Of a stretch of DNA of 64,000 bases, positions 35,142 through 44,680 are shown in pieces. Position numbers and translations under genes: made by a program. Location of the stretch: NCBI GenBank assembly GCA_947475095.1, contig CANJLG010000006.1, positions 1 through 64,000 on the forward strand. The letters run 5' to 3'. Origin of the DNA: Flavobacteriales bacterium (GTDB taxonomy: Bacteria; Bacteroidota; Bacteroidia; Flavobacteriales_D; Crocinitomicaceae). The notes below the pieces were generated by a model. The model was not told the origin of the DNA, made no database searches, and saw only the letters and a list, made by a program, of their open reading frames with translations. Position 1 is the stretch's first letter. Each line of letters starts with the position of its first letter.

Positions 35142-36308
35142 ATGAAAAAAAATAAAACGTATTTATTTATAGGATTACCAGTTGTTTCGATCGTAATCAC
35201 ACTATTTCTATATGGCTATTCAGATGGGTTTTCAAAATTAAATTCCTCTAAAAAGAGTACTATTGTAAAGAAGCCAATAACTCTTGAAGACACATCCCTC
35301 ACCTTTTTCTTTGGAGGAGATATTATGGGGCATATGCCAATGATAAGTGCCGCGAAAGTAAAAGACGAAGACAGGTATGAGTTTAACCAATGGTTTCAAT
35401 ATATTAAGCCTTATATCCAAAAATACGATTATGCATTCGCCAATTTAGAAGTAACCTTAGGTGGCTCGCCATATAGCGGATATCCTCAATTTTGTTCTCC
35501 AGATAGTTATGCCGAAGCGGCAAAAAATGCTGGATTTGACTTCTTGATTACTGCGAATAACCACTCTCAGGATAAAGGAAAAAAAGGATTAGAAAGAACC
35601 CTTGATGTTCTCGACCAATTAAACATTGAACATACAGGGACGTTCAAAGATGGGGCAGAAAGAGAAAAGAAATATCCTTTCATCAAAGTAATTCATGGAA
35701 AAAAAATTGCGGTCCTCAATTATACCTATGGAACCAACGGACTAAATGTTGTTGCTCCTAACATCGTGAATTTAATTGACACGATTCAAATGAAAATAGA
35801 CCTCAACAAAGCAAAAAAATTAACGGCAGACTTTATAATAGTCACCTTACATTGGGGAGCAGAATACCAAAGAAAGAACAACAAAATGCAAACTGATTTA
35901 GCTCAGTGGCTTTGCGATCAAGGAACTGATGCAATAATAGGAATGCATCCACATGTGGTTCAACCAATGGAGATTATGCACCCAAGAAACGATAAAACCA
36001 AAAATGTTCCTGTTGCCTATAGCCTCGGAAATTTCGTGAGCAACCAAAGAGAGCAATATAAAGATGGCGGCATAGCAGTTGGGATGAATCTAAAAATTGA
36101 AAATGGCAAGATCACATTCAAGGATTGGTCCTATCTACCTTTTTGGGTTCAACTTGGCGGTTCACCCCACGGATATTACATAATTCCAGTATCAGATTGG
36201 GAGAAGAATTTAGAAAAATATAAATTTAGTGACAGTGAAACACAAAAAATTAAAACATTTGCAAACGACACCAGAACCTTATTAAAGGGTATTCCAGAAA
36301 TGAAATAG
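35142..36308 (+). CDS. CapA-family metallophosphatase-like protein
   Basis: 388 residues with an N-terminal membrane anchor (about 5-27). The body is a CapA/PgsA-type calcineurin-like fold: FFFGGDIMGHMPM near 54-66, YAFANLEVTLGG, the segment ITANNHSQDKGKKGLERT, TLHWGAEYQ and GMHPHVVQPME, which supply the metal-binding Asp, Asn and His. Members take part in poly-gamma-glutamate or capsule export, although in Bacteroidota the substrate is usually unknown and no pgsB/C genes are nearby. Single-gene unit. Confidence 0.9.
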   Translation: MKKNKTYLFIGLPVVSIVITLFLYGYSDGFSKLNSSKKSTIVKKPITLEDTSLTFFFGGDIMGHMPMISAAKVKDEDRYEFNQWFQYIKPYIQKYDYAFANLEVTLGGSPYSGYPQFCSPDSYAEAAKNAGFDFLITANNHSQDKGKKGLERTLDVLDQLNIEHTGTFKDGAEREKKYPFIKVIHGKKIAVLNYTYGTNGLNVVAPNIVNLIDTIQMKIDLNKAKKLTADFIIVTLHWGAEYQRKNNKMQTDLAQWLCDQGTDAIIGMHPHVVQPMEIMHPRNDKTKNVPVAYSLGNFVSNQREQYKDGGIAVGMNLKIENGKITFKDWSYLPFWVQLGGSPHGYYIIPVSDWEKNLEKYKFSDSETQKIKTFANDTRTLLKGIPEMK

Positions 36309-36502
36309 TGTCCATATTTCTAGATTAAAAAAAGTTACTTTTTCATCATTTTTTTTGTGTGATTTTAATTTTTATTAGAAAATTTTTAATTTTGTGTTAT
36401 CGAAATTTTTCATAGAACTTTTATATGTAACATCATTTAAAGAATTTGTTTTTTATTGGAAATTAATCTCATTTATTAATCATTACTTTAAAATTTTCTA
36501 TC

Positions 36503-37978
36503 ATGAAATATATTACATTATTAAAAATATTAGGAGTCGGAATTTTAGGTGGGGCAATTCCCTTAGTTATATACCTTTCTATCTCTAATCCATATTTAAA
36601 ACTTTCAGAACAAGTAATCGATGGGAATAGACTAGCAAAAAATCAACTGGTTAATTCGAATAATCCTAGTGGCCCTGCTGATTTTACTGCTGCTGCTGAA
36701 AGTACGATTAATTCGGTGGTTCACGTTACAACAAAAGTTATTCAAACAACCTTTCAACGTGATCCATTTCAAGAATTTTTTTACGGTCCTGGAGCTGGAG
36801 GGCGCGAATTAAAACAATACGGAGCTGGAGCTGGTTCGGGTGTGATTATTTCATCCGAAGGCTATATTGTTACCAATAACCACGTGATTGCAGAAGCGAG
36901 CGAAATTGAGGTCACCTTAAATGACAACTCTAAGTATATTGCAAAAATAGTAGGCGCTGATCCTTCCACAGATATAGCAGTTCTGAAAATAGAAGGAGAA
37001 AAGCCATTTGTCCCGATTGTTTTGGGTAATAGCGATGATTTAAAAATAGGAGAATGGGTTTTGGCAGTTGGAAACCCATTTAATTTAACATCTACCGTAA
37101 CAGCAGGGATTGTTTCTGCTAAAGCCAGAAACATTAATATTTTAAATGGGCAGCAGAATAAAGACATTGTTCCTATCGAATCCTTTATTCAAACTGATGC
37201 GGCTGTTAATCCAGGAAATAGTGGTGGCGCATTGGTAAATACAAAAGGTGAATTAATTGGAATCAATACAGCCATAGCATCACAAACAGGCAGCTATGCT
37301 GGTTATTCATTTGCCATCCCTATTAATCTGGTTCAGAAAGTAATGCGAGATATTATCGATTATGGGGTAGTTCAAAGAGGATTCTTAGGAATTGAAATTA
37401 GCGATGTTACCCAAGAGATGAAAACCTCAAAAAACTTACTTGATCTAAAAGGCGTTTATGTTGAAAAGGTTCTTGAAAATGGAAGTGCAGCTGGGGCGGG
37501 TATAAAGCAAGGCGATGTGATTCTGAAAATTGGATCTAAAGAAGTTAACTCACCATCTGAGTTGCAAGAAGAAATAGGAAAGAGAAAACCAGGCGATAAG
37601 ATAATCATTACGCTCAGAAATAATAAAGGTGAGGAAACGACCAAAGAAATGATTCTTAAAAGTAAATCCGGAGAGACTGGTATTTTATCAAAGGAAGAGA
37701 TTAGCAAAAACTCCGCCTTAGGGGCAACTTTCGTGAATTTAAGCGATGAGGAGAAAAAATCCCTTAAAATTACTTATGGTGTTAAGGTTGAAACGATAAC
37801 AAGTGGTAAACTAAAATCAATTGGATTAACTGCTGGCACCATTATCACAAAAATTAACAACGAACCCATTAATAATGTCGAGGAACTTACAACTAAACTA
37901 AATAGTTCTAATCGTGGAATTCTCCTTGAAATTATGACAGAAAGCGGTATGAAAGACTATCGAGGATTTGGACTTTAA
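36503..37978 (+). CDS. degP: HtrA/DegP-type periplasmic serine protease
   Basis: 491 residues. A signal or membrane anchor (about 5-27) precedes the trypsin-like domain with the triad His127 (NNHVIA), Asp157 (STDIAVLKI) and Ser240 (NPGNSGGALV). Two PDZ domains follow, about 293-385 and 405-487. HtrA proteases degrade or refold damaged envelope proteins under stress. The start gives the natural signal peptide, MKYITLLKILGVGILGGAI. The AT-rich 190-base upstream region contains no recognised operator. Confidence 0.95.
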   Translation: MKYITLLKILGVGILGGAIPLVIYLSISNPYLKLSEQVIDGNRLAKNQLVNSNNPSGPADFTAAAESTINSVVHVTTKVIQTTFQRDPFQEFFYGPGAGGRELKQYGAGAGSGVIISSEGYIVTNNHVIAEASEIEVTLNDNSKYIAKIVGADPSTDIAVLKIEGEKPFVPIVLGNSDDLKIGEWVLAVGNPFNLTSTVTAGIVSAKARNINILNGQQNKDIVPIESFIQTDAAVNPGNSGGALVNTKGELIGINTAIASQTGSYAGYSFAIPINLVQKVMRDIIDYGVVQRGFLGIEISDVTQEMKTSKNLLDLKGVYVEKVLENGSAAGAGIKQGDVILKIGSKEVNSPSELQEEIGKRKPGDKIIITLRNNKGEETTKEMILKSKSGETGILSKEEISKNSALGATFVNLSDEEKKSLKITYGVKVETITSGKLKSIGLTAGTIITKINNEPINNVEELTTKLNSSNRGILLEIMTESGMKDYRGFGL

Positions 37979-38114
37979 CTATTTTTATCTACAATCAATG
38001 GTTGAAAAGTAGTCGAAAATGTTGAAATCTTAATTTTTCAAATCCTTTTTTTTGGTGTTACTTTGCAGTAATAGATTATTCTAATATTAATCCTTTAAAA
38101 GCGCTCTTTCATAC

Positions 38115-38981
38115 ATGAGACAACTAAAAATAACCAAATCAATCACCAATAGAGAAAGTCAATCACTTGATAAATATTTACAAGATATTGGTCGTGAAGA
38201 ATTGATAACCGCAGAACAAGAAGTTGAATTAGCCAGAAAAATTAGAGTAGGAGATCAGAAAGCATTAGAGAAATTAACTAGAGCAAATCTTCGATTCGTT
38301 GTTTCTGTTGCTAAGCAATATCAAAATCAAGGCTTAACGCTTCCAGATTTAATTAACGAAGGTAACTTAGGTTTAATAAAAGCAGCTCAAAAATTTGATG
38401 AAACACGTGGATTCAAATTTATTTCTTACGCGGTTTGGTGGATTCGCCAATCAATTTTGCAGGCATTAGCTGAGCAAGCACGAATTGTTAGATTACCTTT
38501 AAATCAGGTTGGCTCTCTAAATAAAATAAACAAAGCTTTCTCACGATTGGAGCAAGAATTTGAACGTCCACCTTCGGCTGAAGAATTAGCTGAGGCACTT
38601 GATGTTCACGAAGATAAAATCAAAGAAAGCCTTAACGTTTCAGGTAGACATGTATCGATGGATGCACCGCTTTCTACAAACGAAGATGGTGGAACCCTTA
38701 TGGATGTAATGGCGAATGCTGATGCACCCAAAACAGATCACGTTTTAATGGCAGAATCGCTTCAAAAAGAAATCGAAAGGTCATTGAGCACCCTAACTGA
38801 TAAAGAAAGAGAAATAATCCGCTTATTTTTTGGAATCGGAATGAATCATGGTCTAACCTTAGAAGAAATTGGAGCCAAATTTAGTTTGACACGTGAAAGA
38901 GTTAGACAAATAAAAGAAAAGGCTATCCGTAGATTGCGTCATGCCTCTAGAAATAAATTACTCAAGTCCTATTTAGGATAA
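38115..38981 (+). CDS. rpoD: Primary RNA polymerase sigma factor (short Bacteroidota form)
   Basis: 288 residues. It lacks region 1.1, which is normal for Bacteroidota RpoD. Region 1.2 begins at [20 protein letters not shown]; region 2 has [35 protein letters not shown] and [20 protein letters not shown]; region 4 ends with [20 protein letters not shown] and [10 protein letters not shown]. It should recognise the TTTG/TAnnTTTG promoters seen across this window. A strong terminator follows. TTACTTTG at 38058-38065 is a near match to the -7 box. Confidence 0.97.
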   Translation: MRQLKITKSITNRESQSLDKYLQDIGREELITAEQEVELARKIRVGDQKALEKLTRANLRFVVSVAKQYQNQGLTLPDLINEGNLGLIKAAQKFDETRGFKFISYAVWWIRQSILQALAEQARIVRLPLNQVGSLNKINKAFSRLEQEFERPPSAEELAEALDVHEDKIKESLNVSGRHVSMDAPLSTNEDGGTLMDVMANADAPKTDHVLMAESLQKEIERSLSTLTDKEREIIRLFFGIGMNHGLTLEEIGAKFSLTRERVRQIKEKAIRRLRHASRNKLLKSYLG

Positions 38982-38992
38982 TCTATATTAGC

Positions 38993-39025
38993 AAGGCTAG
39001 CGATTAACATTGTTAGCCTTTTTTC
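38993..39025 (+). terminator. Rho-independent terminator of rpoD
   Basis: AAGGCTA (38993-38999) pairs with TAGCCTT (39014-39020); the stem can extend with G-U pairs to about 12 bp around a TAAC loop, followed by a run of Ts. It lies 12 bases after the rpoD stop. Confidence 0.85.
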
Positions 39026-39050
39026 TTCCTATGTATTTAAAATTAATAAT

Positions 39051-40502
39051 ATGAGTCAAGATGTCGGCTACGAAAAAGAATTAACAAAGCATATCGAGCA
39101 CGAAAGAGCGGCTGTAAAATTGCAAAGTTATGTTGGTGAATTACTTTATGAGAAAGGAATTGAATTAGTCATTTTCAGACACCATTTAACGGATGTGACC
39201 ATTTCTGAAATATTAAACCTTCATGACTACGCAGGAAAAGTTGTAAATAAACCAATAGATGTATTTACCACTTCGGCTTTAGCAGAAATTATTCTATCCT
39301 TAAATATCAAACCCTCAAAGTTAGATATTGGCAAATTGGCAAATGAATGGCTTTCGGAATCTAATCAATTCGATTCACAATTAGCCTTCATTCAAAAGAA
39401 ACTAATTGGCTTTGAACCATCTGATACAAATGAAATCCAACCTAGAGATGTTATTCTATATGGCTTTGGTCGAATTGGACGATTAGCAGCGAGAGAATTA
39501 ATTCGCCAAGCAGGAAAAGGACAGCAACTACGTCTTAGAGCCATAGTGACTCGAGGAGCATCTGATGCAGACATCATCAAACGAGCATCATTACTGCGAA
39601 ATGATTCCGTGCATGGCGCATTTAAAGGAACGGTTATAGAAGATTTACAAACGAAATCTTTAATTATAAATGGACAGATAGTCAGAATGATTGATGCCTC
39701 AAACCCTGAAGATATCGATTATACTAGCTATGGAATTAACAATGCCCTGGTAATTGATAACACAGGTGTTTTTACAACAAAAGAAGCCCTCACTAGACAT
39801 TTGCAAGCTCCAGGAGTTTCAAAAGTATTGCTTACTGCTCCAGGAAAAGAAATTCCAAACATTGTCTTTGGTATCAATCAGCAAAAATTAGACCTTGAAA
39901 ATGAAACAATATTTTCAGCGGCATCTTGCACAACAAATGCTATTTCACCAGTACTTAAGGTAGTAAATGACACCTATGGGATTGTTAGGGGACATATTGA
40001 AACTGTTCACGCCTATACAAATGATCAGAATTTGTTGGATAACATGCACAAAAAATCACGTCGGGGTCGTGCTGCAGCTGTAAACATGGTAATAACTTCA
40101 ACTGGAGCTGGAAATGCAGTTACTAAGGTTATTCCTGAGTTAGCCGATAAATTAACGGCTAATGCAGTTAGGGTTCCAACACCAAATGGTTCCTTAGCAA
40201 TATTGAGTTTAGAATTAGAAAAAGAAACCAGCATTGAAAGTATTAATAATGCCATTAAAAATGCTGCATTAAATGGAGATTTAGTAAACCAGATTTACTA
40301 TTCAATAGATCCTGAGTTGGTTTCCTCCGACATTATCGGAAATACCTGTTGTTCAGTGTATGATTCAAGTGCAACAATTGTAGCGAAAAATGGAAAGAAT
40401 GTTGTGCTTTATGCATGGTACGACAATGAATTTGGGTATACAAAACAAGTAATTCGCTTAGCAAAATACATTTGCAAAGTAAGAAGAGCCATTTATTATT
40501 GA
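39051..40502 (+). CDS. gap: Glyceraldehyde-3-phosphate dehydrogenase, long form
   Basis: 483 residues, about 150 longer than ordinary GAPDH. The N-terminal extension (about 1-130) is helical and ends before the NAD-binding motif YGFGRIGRLAA (137-147). The catalytic domain has Cys293 in SAASCTTNAISP and His320 in TVHAYTND, with SRRGRAAAVNMVITSTGAGN and TPNGSLAI further on. This long subtype is found across Bacteroidota alongside the normal GAPDH and may favour NADP or one direction of flux; the sequence does not settle this. It starts 70 bases after the rpoD stop. Confidence 0.93.
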   Translation: MSQDVGYEKELTKHIEHERAAVKLQSYVGELLYEKGIELVIFRHHLTDVTISEILNLHDYAGKVVNKPIDVFTTSALAEIILSLNIKPSKLDIGKLANEWLSESNQFDSQLAFIQKKLIGFEPSDTNEIQPRDVILYGFGRIGRLAARELIRQAGKGQQLRLRAIVTRGASDADIIKRASLLRNDSVHGAFKGTVIEDLQTKSLIINGQIVRMIDASNPEDIDYTSYGINNALVIDNTGVFTTKEALTRHLQAPGVSKVLLTAPGKEIPNIVFGINQQKLDLENETIFSAASCTTNAISPVLKVVNDTYGIVRGHIETVHAYTNDQNLLDNMHKKSRRGRAAAVNMVITSTGAGNAVTKVIPELADKLTANAVRVPTPNGSLAILSLELEKETSIESINNAIKNAALNGDLVNQIYYSIDPELVSSDIIGNTCCSVYDSSATIVAKNGKNVVLYAWYDNEFGYTKQVIRLAKYICKVRRAIYY

Positions 40503-40601
40503 TTTTTCTTTCATGAATATCGGTGAGCATTAATAAAACTTATTGCTTAACTACCTGTTAATAAAATACATTCTATTATAAATTTGGTTTGAAAAATAAT
40601 G

Positions 40602-40609
40602 TAATTTTG
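40602..40609 (+). promoter_or_regulatory. TAnnTTTG -7 promoter element
   Basis: TAATTTTG, 29 bases before the ATG of the alpha-oxoamine synthase gene, with two TTTG motifs at 40583-40586 and 40588-40591 upstream, although these are closer than the usual -33 spacing. Confidence 0.55.
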
Positions 40610-40638
40610 CAGAATAATACTAATTTTTAATTCGAGTT

Positions 40639-41892
40639 ATGCCAGCTGATATTTTTGAAAAATTACTTGCAAATCGAGGTCCTTTGGGACAACATGCGAA
40701 AGAATCTCACGGTTATTTTACCTTTCCTAAATTAGAGGGGGATATAGGTCCACACATGATTTTTAGAGGGAAGAAAAAATTAAATTGGTCACTCAATAAT
40801 TATCTAGGACTTGCTAATCATCCGGAAGTTAGAAAAGCTGATGCAGACGCAGCAGCTGATTACGGATTCGCAATGCCAATGGGCGCTCGCATGATGAGTG
40901 GTAATAGCAATCCACATGAACAATTAGAGAAAGAACTCTCAGAATTTGTTAATAAAGAAGATACTATCCTATGTAATTTCGGATATCAAGCCATCCTTTC
41001 TTCCATTGATTGTATTGTTGATCGCCATGATGTGATCGTTTATGATGCAGAATCGCATGCTTGTATATTGGATGGTGTTCGTTTACACATGGGGAAACGA
41101 TATGTTTTTAAACATAATGATATAGAGGATTGTGAAAAGCAATTAGAACGTGCAACAAAGTTGGCTAATGAAACAGGCGGGGCGATTTTAGTGATCACCG
41201 AAGGAGTTTTTGGCATGCGCGGAGACCAAGGGAAAATAAAAGAAATCGTTGAATTAAAGAAAAAATTTAATTTTAGATTGTTAGTGGATGATGCTCATGG
41301 AATTGGCACACTAGGAAAAACTGGTGCTGGCACCGGTGAAGAGCAAAATTGCCAAGATGGCATTGATATTTACTTTGGCACATTCGCAAAATCCTTTGCA
41401 TTAATTGGTGGATTTATTTCAAGTGATGCGCAGGTAGTAGAATATTTACGCTACAACATGCGATCACAAATATTTGCAAAAGCGTTACCAATTACCTTGG
41501 TAGTTGGATTACTGAAACGATTGGAATTAATGCGACGCACCCCTGATTTCAAAAATAAACTATGGGAAATTACTCATGCCCTTCAATCTGGATTAATGGA
41601 TGCAGGATTTAATATCGGCGATACAAATAGTTGTGTAACCCCAGTTTATTTAAATGGTTCAATTCCTGAATCGACTAATTTAATTTATGATTTACGCGAA
41701 AACTACAACGTATTTTGTTCGATGGTTGTTTATCCTGTAGTTCCGAAAGGAATGATTATATTACGCTTAATTCCAACAGCAGTGCACACCTTAGAAGATG
41801 TTCAATATACCATAGAATGTTTTTCAAAAATTGTAGGCAAGTTGAAAGCAGGAGAATACATGTCTGATCACATAGCCGAAGTTAATCAGTAG
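40639..41892 (+). CDS. Alpha-oxoamine synthase, probably serine palmitoyltransferase
   Basis: 417 residues, PLP fold-type I of the alpha-oxoamine synthase family (KBL, BioF, SPT). His140 stacks on PLP (DAESHACILDG), DDAHGIGTLGKTGAG (217-231) binds the ring nitrogen, and the Schiff-base Lys251 is in GTFAKSFALIGGFIS. SNNYLGLANHPEV and MPMGARMMSGNSNPHEQLE are also typical. The N-terminal RGPLGQHAKESHGYFTFPKL is characteristic of the Bacteroidota homologues linked to sphingolipids, in which serine is condensed with an acyl-CoA or acyl-ACP. Cysteate-using enzymes for sulfonolipids are close relatives, so the amino acid is uncertain. BioF and KBL are less likely because of this N-terminal segment. 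Confidence 0.87.
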   Translation: MPADIFEKLLANRGPLGQHAKESHGYFTFPKLEGDIGPHMIFRGKKKLNWSLNNYLGLANHPEVRKADADAAADYGFAMPMGARMMSGNSNPHEQLEKELSEFVNKEDTILCNFGYQAILSSIDCIVDRHDVIVYDAESHACILDGVRLHMGKRYVFKHNDIEDCEKQLERATKLANETGGAILVITEGVFGMRGDQGKIKEIVELKKKFNFRLLVDDAHGIGTLGKTGAGTGEEQNCQDGIDIYFGTFAKSFALIGGFISSDAQVVEYLRYNMRSQIFAKALPITLVVGLLKRLELMRRTPDFKNKLWEITHALQSGLMDAGFNIGDTNSCVTPVYLNGSIPESTNLIYDLRENYNVFCSMVVYPVVPKGMIILRLIPTAVHTLEDVQYTIECFSKIVGKLKAGEYMSDHIAEVNQ

Positions 41893-41922
41893 GTAGAAAT
41901 CGAATATAAAAAATAAGGACAT

Positions 41923-41957
41923 AAAAAAAACCAACAATTAACTTGTTGGTTTTTTTA
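41923..41957. terminator. Bidirectional Rho-independent terminator
   Basis: AAAAAAACCAACAA (41924-41937) and TTGTTGGTTTTTTT (41943-41956) form a perfect 14-bp stem with a five-base loop. It ends the alpha-oxoamine synthase transcript on the plus strand and the clpC transcript on the minus strand. Confidence 0.92.
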
Positions 41958-41971
41958 GTTATAAACAGAAG

Positions 41972-44494
41972 CTATTTGCTCTTTTTAGGTGCCTTAGGTT
42001 TTTTAACAGTTAAGGTTAATTCTTCTTTTCCGTCTTCAATTTCCAAAAGAATCGTATCTCCTTCCAAAAGAGTTGTATTAATAATTTGTTCCGCTAATGG
42101 ATCCTCAATATATTTTTGAATAGCACGCTTTAGAGGTCTAGCACCAAATTTCTCATCATACCCTTTATCAACGATAAAGTCTTTAGCCTTATCAGACATC
42201 TCTATAAAATAGCCCAAGTTTTTAATGCGGTCATATAAATGATCTAGCTCTAAATCAATAATTTTATGAATTTCAGGTCGACCAAGTGACTTGAACATAA
42301 TCATATCATCTACACGGTTCAAAAATTCAGGAGAGAAAGCTTTACGTAAAGCATTTTGAATCACTGCTTTCGAATTATCGTCTTTAGAATCAACCTGTGA
42401 ACGAGTACCAAAACCAACACCGGTTCCAAAATCCTGTAATTGTCGAGCACCAATATTAGATGTCATGATGAGAATGGTATTTTTAAAATCTATTTTTCTA
42501 CCTAATCCATCGGTCATGTGTCCATCATCAAGCACTTGCAACAACAAATTGAATACATCTGGATGTGCTTTTTCGATTTCATCAAGCAGAATGATAGAAT
42601 ATGGCTTTCTTCTTACTTTTTCAGTAAGTTGGCCACCTTCTTCGTATCCAACATATCCTGGAGGCGCTCCAACCAAACGAGAGATTGAAAACTTCTCCAT
42701 ATATTCCGTCATATCAATCCGAACGAGCGCATCTTCCGTATCAAATATATACTTTGCTAATACTTTCGCAAGTTGAGTTTTTCCTACACCAGTTGGTCCA
42801 AGAAAGAAAAATGAACCGATTGGTTTATTCGGATCTTTTAATCCTGCGCGATTTCGCTGGATAGCTTTCACCACTTTTTCTACTGCTTCCTCCTGCCCTA
42901 TCACTTTCCCTCTAATGATTTCGCCCATGTTGACCAATTTACCAGTTTCCGTTTGGGAAATCTTATTTACTGGTATTCCGCACATCATAGAGACTACCTC
43001 TGCAACATTTTCTTCAGTGACAATAATTTTATTCAATTTTGCATTTTCTTCCCAGCTTTTCTTTTCTATCGCTAATTGATCCTGCAATTTCTTTTCTGTA
43101 TCCCGAACGACTGCCGCTTTTTCATAATCCTGGGAGTTGATCACTTTCATTTTTTCAATCTTGAGATCCTCCAATTTATTCTCAATGTCTAAAATTTCTT
43201 TAGGGACATTAATATTTACAATGTGAACACGCGAGCCCACCTCATCTAAGGCGTCAATTGCCTTATCCGGCAAATGCCTATCCGTGATATAACGCTCCGT
43301 TAACTTAACACAAGCATTAATAGCCTCCGGGGTGTATTCAACAGAATGATGGTCTTCATAACGTTCTTTTATATTCTGAAGAATTTGAATTGTTTCATCA
43401 ATAGAGGTTGGTTCGATAATTACCTTTTGAAATCGACGTTCTAATGCACCATCCTTTTCAATATGCTGGCGGTATTCATCGAGTGTTGTTGCTCCAATAG
43501 CTTGAAGTTCCCCTCGAGCAAGTGCAGGTTTAAACATATTGGAAGCATCTAATGATCCACTTGCTCCTCCAGCACCAATAATGGTATGAATTTCATCAAT
43601 AAATAGAATGATGTCAGGATTTTTTTCTAATTCTTGCATCACTGCCTTCATTCTTTCTTCAAATTGCCCTCTGTATTTAGTTCCGGCAACTAAAGAAGCT
43701 AGGTCTAGCGATACGATTCGTTTTCCAAATAAAATCCTAGAAACTTTTCGCTGAATAATTCTTAAGGCCAATCCCTCTGCAATAGCACTTTTCCCAACGC
43801 CTGGTTCACCTATTAATATTGGGTTATTTTTCTTTCTTCTCGAAAGAATTTGACTTACCCGTTCGATTTCCTTTTCTCTTCCGACAATTGGATCTAATCG
43901 ACCAGCTTCAGCCATTTTTGTTAAATCTCGACCAAAATTATCCAGTACAGGAGTTTTTGATTTTGAGTCATTTGGTTTACGAGTAGTTGATGACGAAATG
44001 TTTTCATCCTCATCATCATTATTACTTGGAAACTCAGCTTTTGGAAATTTTTGTCCTTCTATCATAGCTTCATATTCATCTTTAGCATTTTCATATATTA
44101 ATCCATATTTATTCAAAATTTGACATGCGGCACAATCTTCATATCGCAATATAGTCAAAAGTATGTGCTCGGTTCCTATAACAGCAGATTTAAATTGTTT
44201 AGATTCTAAATACGACTGCTTTATTATATTTTCAGTTTGCTTTAAAAGCGGAAGAATTGCTAGTGGAGGGTTTGATGGATTAGATGTCTTTTGTAGTACA
44301 ACATGTATTTCCTTTTGCAAGACCAAAAAATCCAATTGAAATTCATTGAGTATTTGAATTGCCTTTCCCTCATTCAATTTTAACATACCTAAAAATAAAT
44401 GCTCTGGGCTTACAAAGTCATGAAATAAGTTTGTTGCTACTTCTCTACTTAATCGAATTAAATCTTTAACACGCGGTGAAAATTTTGCCTCCAT
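41972..44494 (-). CDS. clpC: ClpC-type AAA+ chaperone subunit of Clp protease
   Basis: 840 residues. An N-terminal Clp_N repeat domain (1-150) is followed by two AAA+ modules. D1 has Walker A GEPGVGKSAIAEG and GYRGQFEERMKAV-type pore region (KYRGQFEERM), Walker B IILFIDEIHTIIGAG; D2 has FFLGPTGVGKTQLAK and SIILLDEIEKAHPDV. A UVR-like coiled coil lies between them, which together with the N-domain indicates ClpC rather than ClpA or ClpB. It unfolds substrates for ClpP in the cytoplasm. Convergent with the alpha-oxoamine synthase gene and divergent from gyrA. Confidence 0.95.
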   Translation of the reverse strand: MEAKFSPRVKDLIRLSREVATNLFHDFVSPEHLFLGMLKLNEGKAIQILNEFQLDFLVLQKEIHVVLQKTSNPSNPPLAILPLLKQTENIIKQSYLESKQFKSAVIGTEHILLTILRYEDCAACQILNKYGLIYENAKDEYEAMIEGQKFPKAEFPSNNDDEDENISSSTTRKPNDSKSKTPVLDNFGRDLTKMAEAGRLDPIVGREKEIERVSQILSRRKKNNPILIGEPGVGKSAIAEGLALRIIQRKVSRILFGKRIVSLDLASLVAGTKYRGQFEERMKAVMQELEKNPDIILFIDEIHTIIGAGGASGSLDASNMFKPALARGELQAIGATTLDEYRQHIEKDGALERRFQKVIIEPTSIDETIQILQNIKERYEDHHSVEYTPEAINACVKLTERYITDRHLPDKAIDALDEVGSRVHIVNINVPKEILDIENKLEDLKIEKMKVINSQDYEKAAVVRDTEKKLQDQLAIEKKSWEENAKLNKIIVTEENVAEVVSMMCGIPVNKISQTETGKLVNMGEIIRGKVIGQEEAVEKVVKAIQRNRAGLKDPNKPIGSFFFLGPTGVGKTQLAKVLAKYIFDTEDALVRIDMTEYMEKFSISRLVGAPPGYVGYEEGGQLTEKVRRKPYSIILLDEIEKAHPDVFNLLLQVLDDGHMTDGLGRKIDFKNTILIMTSNIGARQLQDFGTGVGFGTRSQVDSKDDNSKAVIQNALRKAFSPEFLNRVDDMIMFKSLGRPEIHKIIDLELDHLYDRIKNLGYFIEMSDKAKDFIVDKGYDEKFGARPLKRAIQKYIEDPLAEQIINTTLLEGDTILLEIEDGKEELTLTVKKPKAPKKSK

Positions 44495-44625
44495 AATTAA
44501 TTGCCAATTATTTTAACAAATATAGGCAATTATCAATGGCTAGTCGCCAAAATTATTCACAATTTATCATTAAAATTTGTTAGTAATTATCCTTTATTAA
44601 AGATAATAAACCAAAGAATAATAGC

Positions 44626-44633
44626 TACTTTTG
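44626..44633 (+). promoter_or_regulatory. TAnnTTTG -7 promoter element
   Basis: TACTTTTG, 47 bases before the gyrA ATG, in the divergent clpC-gyrA gap. Confidence 0.5.
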
Positions 44634-44680
44634 ATAACCTAAAAAAAATTAATTAGGCGTAAGATATCAATACTAAAATT

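Noticed and set aside
33701-36308. Capsule or glycan biosynthesis locus (FkbM, CapA)
   Set aside because: No glycosyltransferases, Wzx/Wzy or pgsBC genes are present; the genes are in separate units.
36394-36588. 64-codon ORF before the HtrA gene
   Set aside because: It overlaps the HtrA start in another frame and is an AT-rich, Phe/Tyr/Ile-heavy chance translation.
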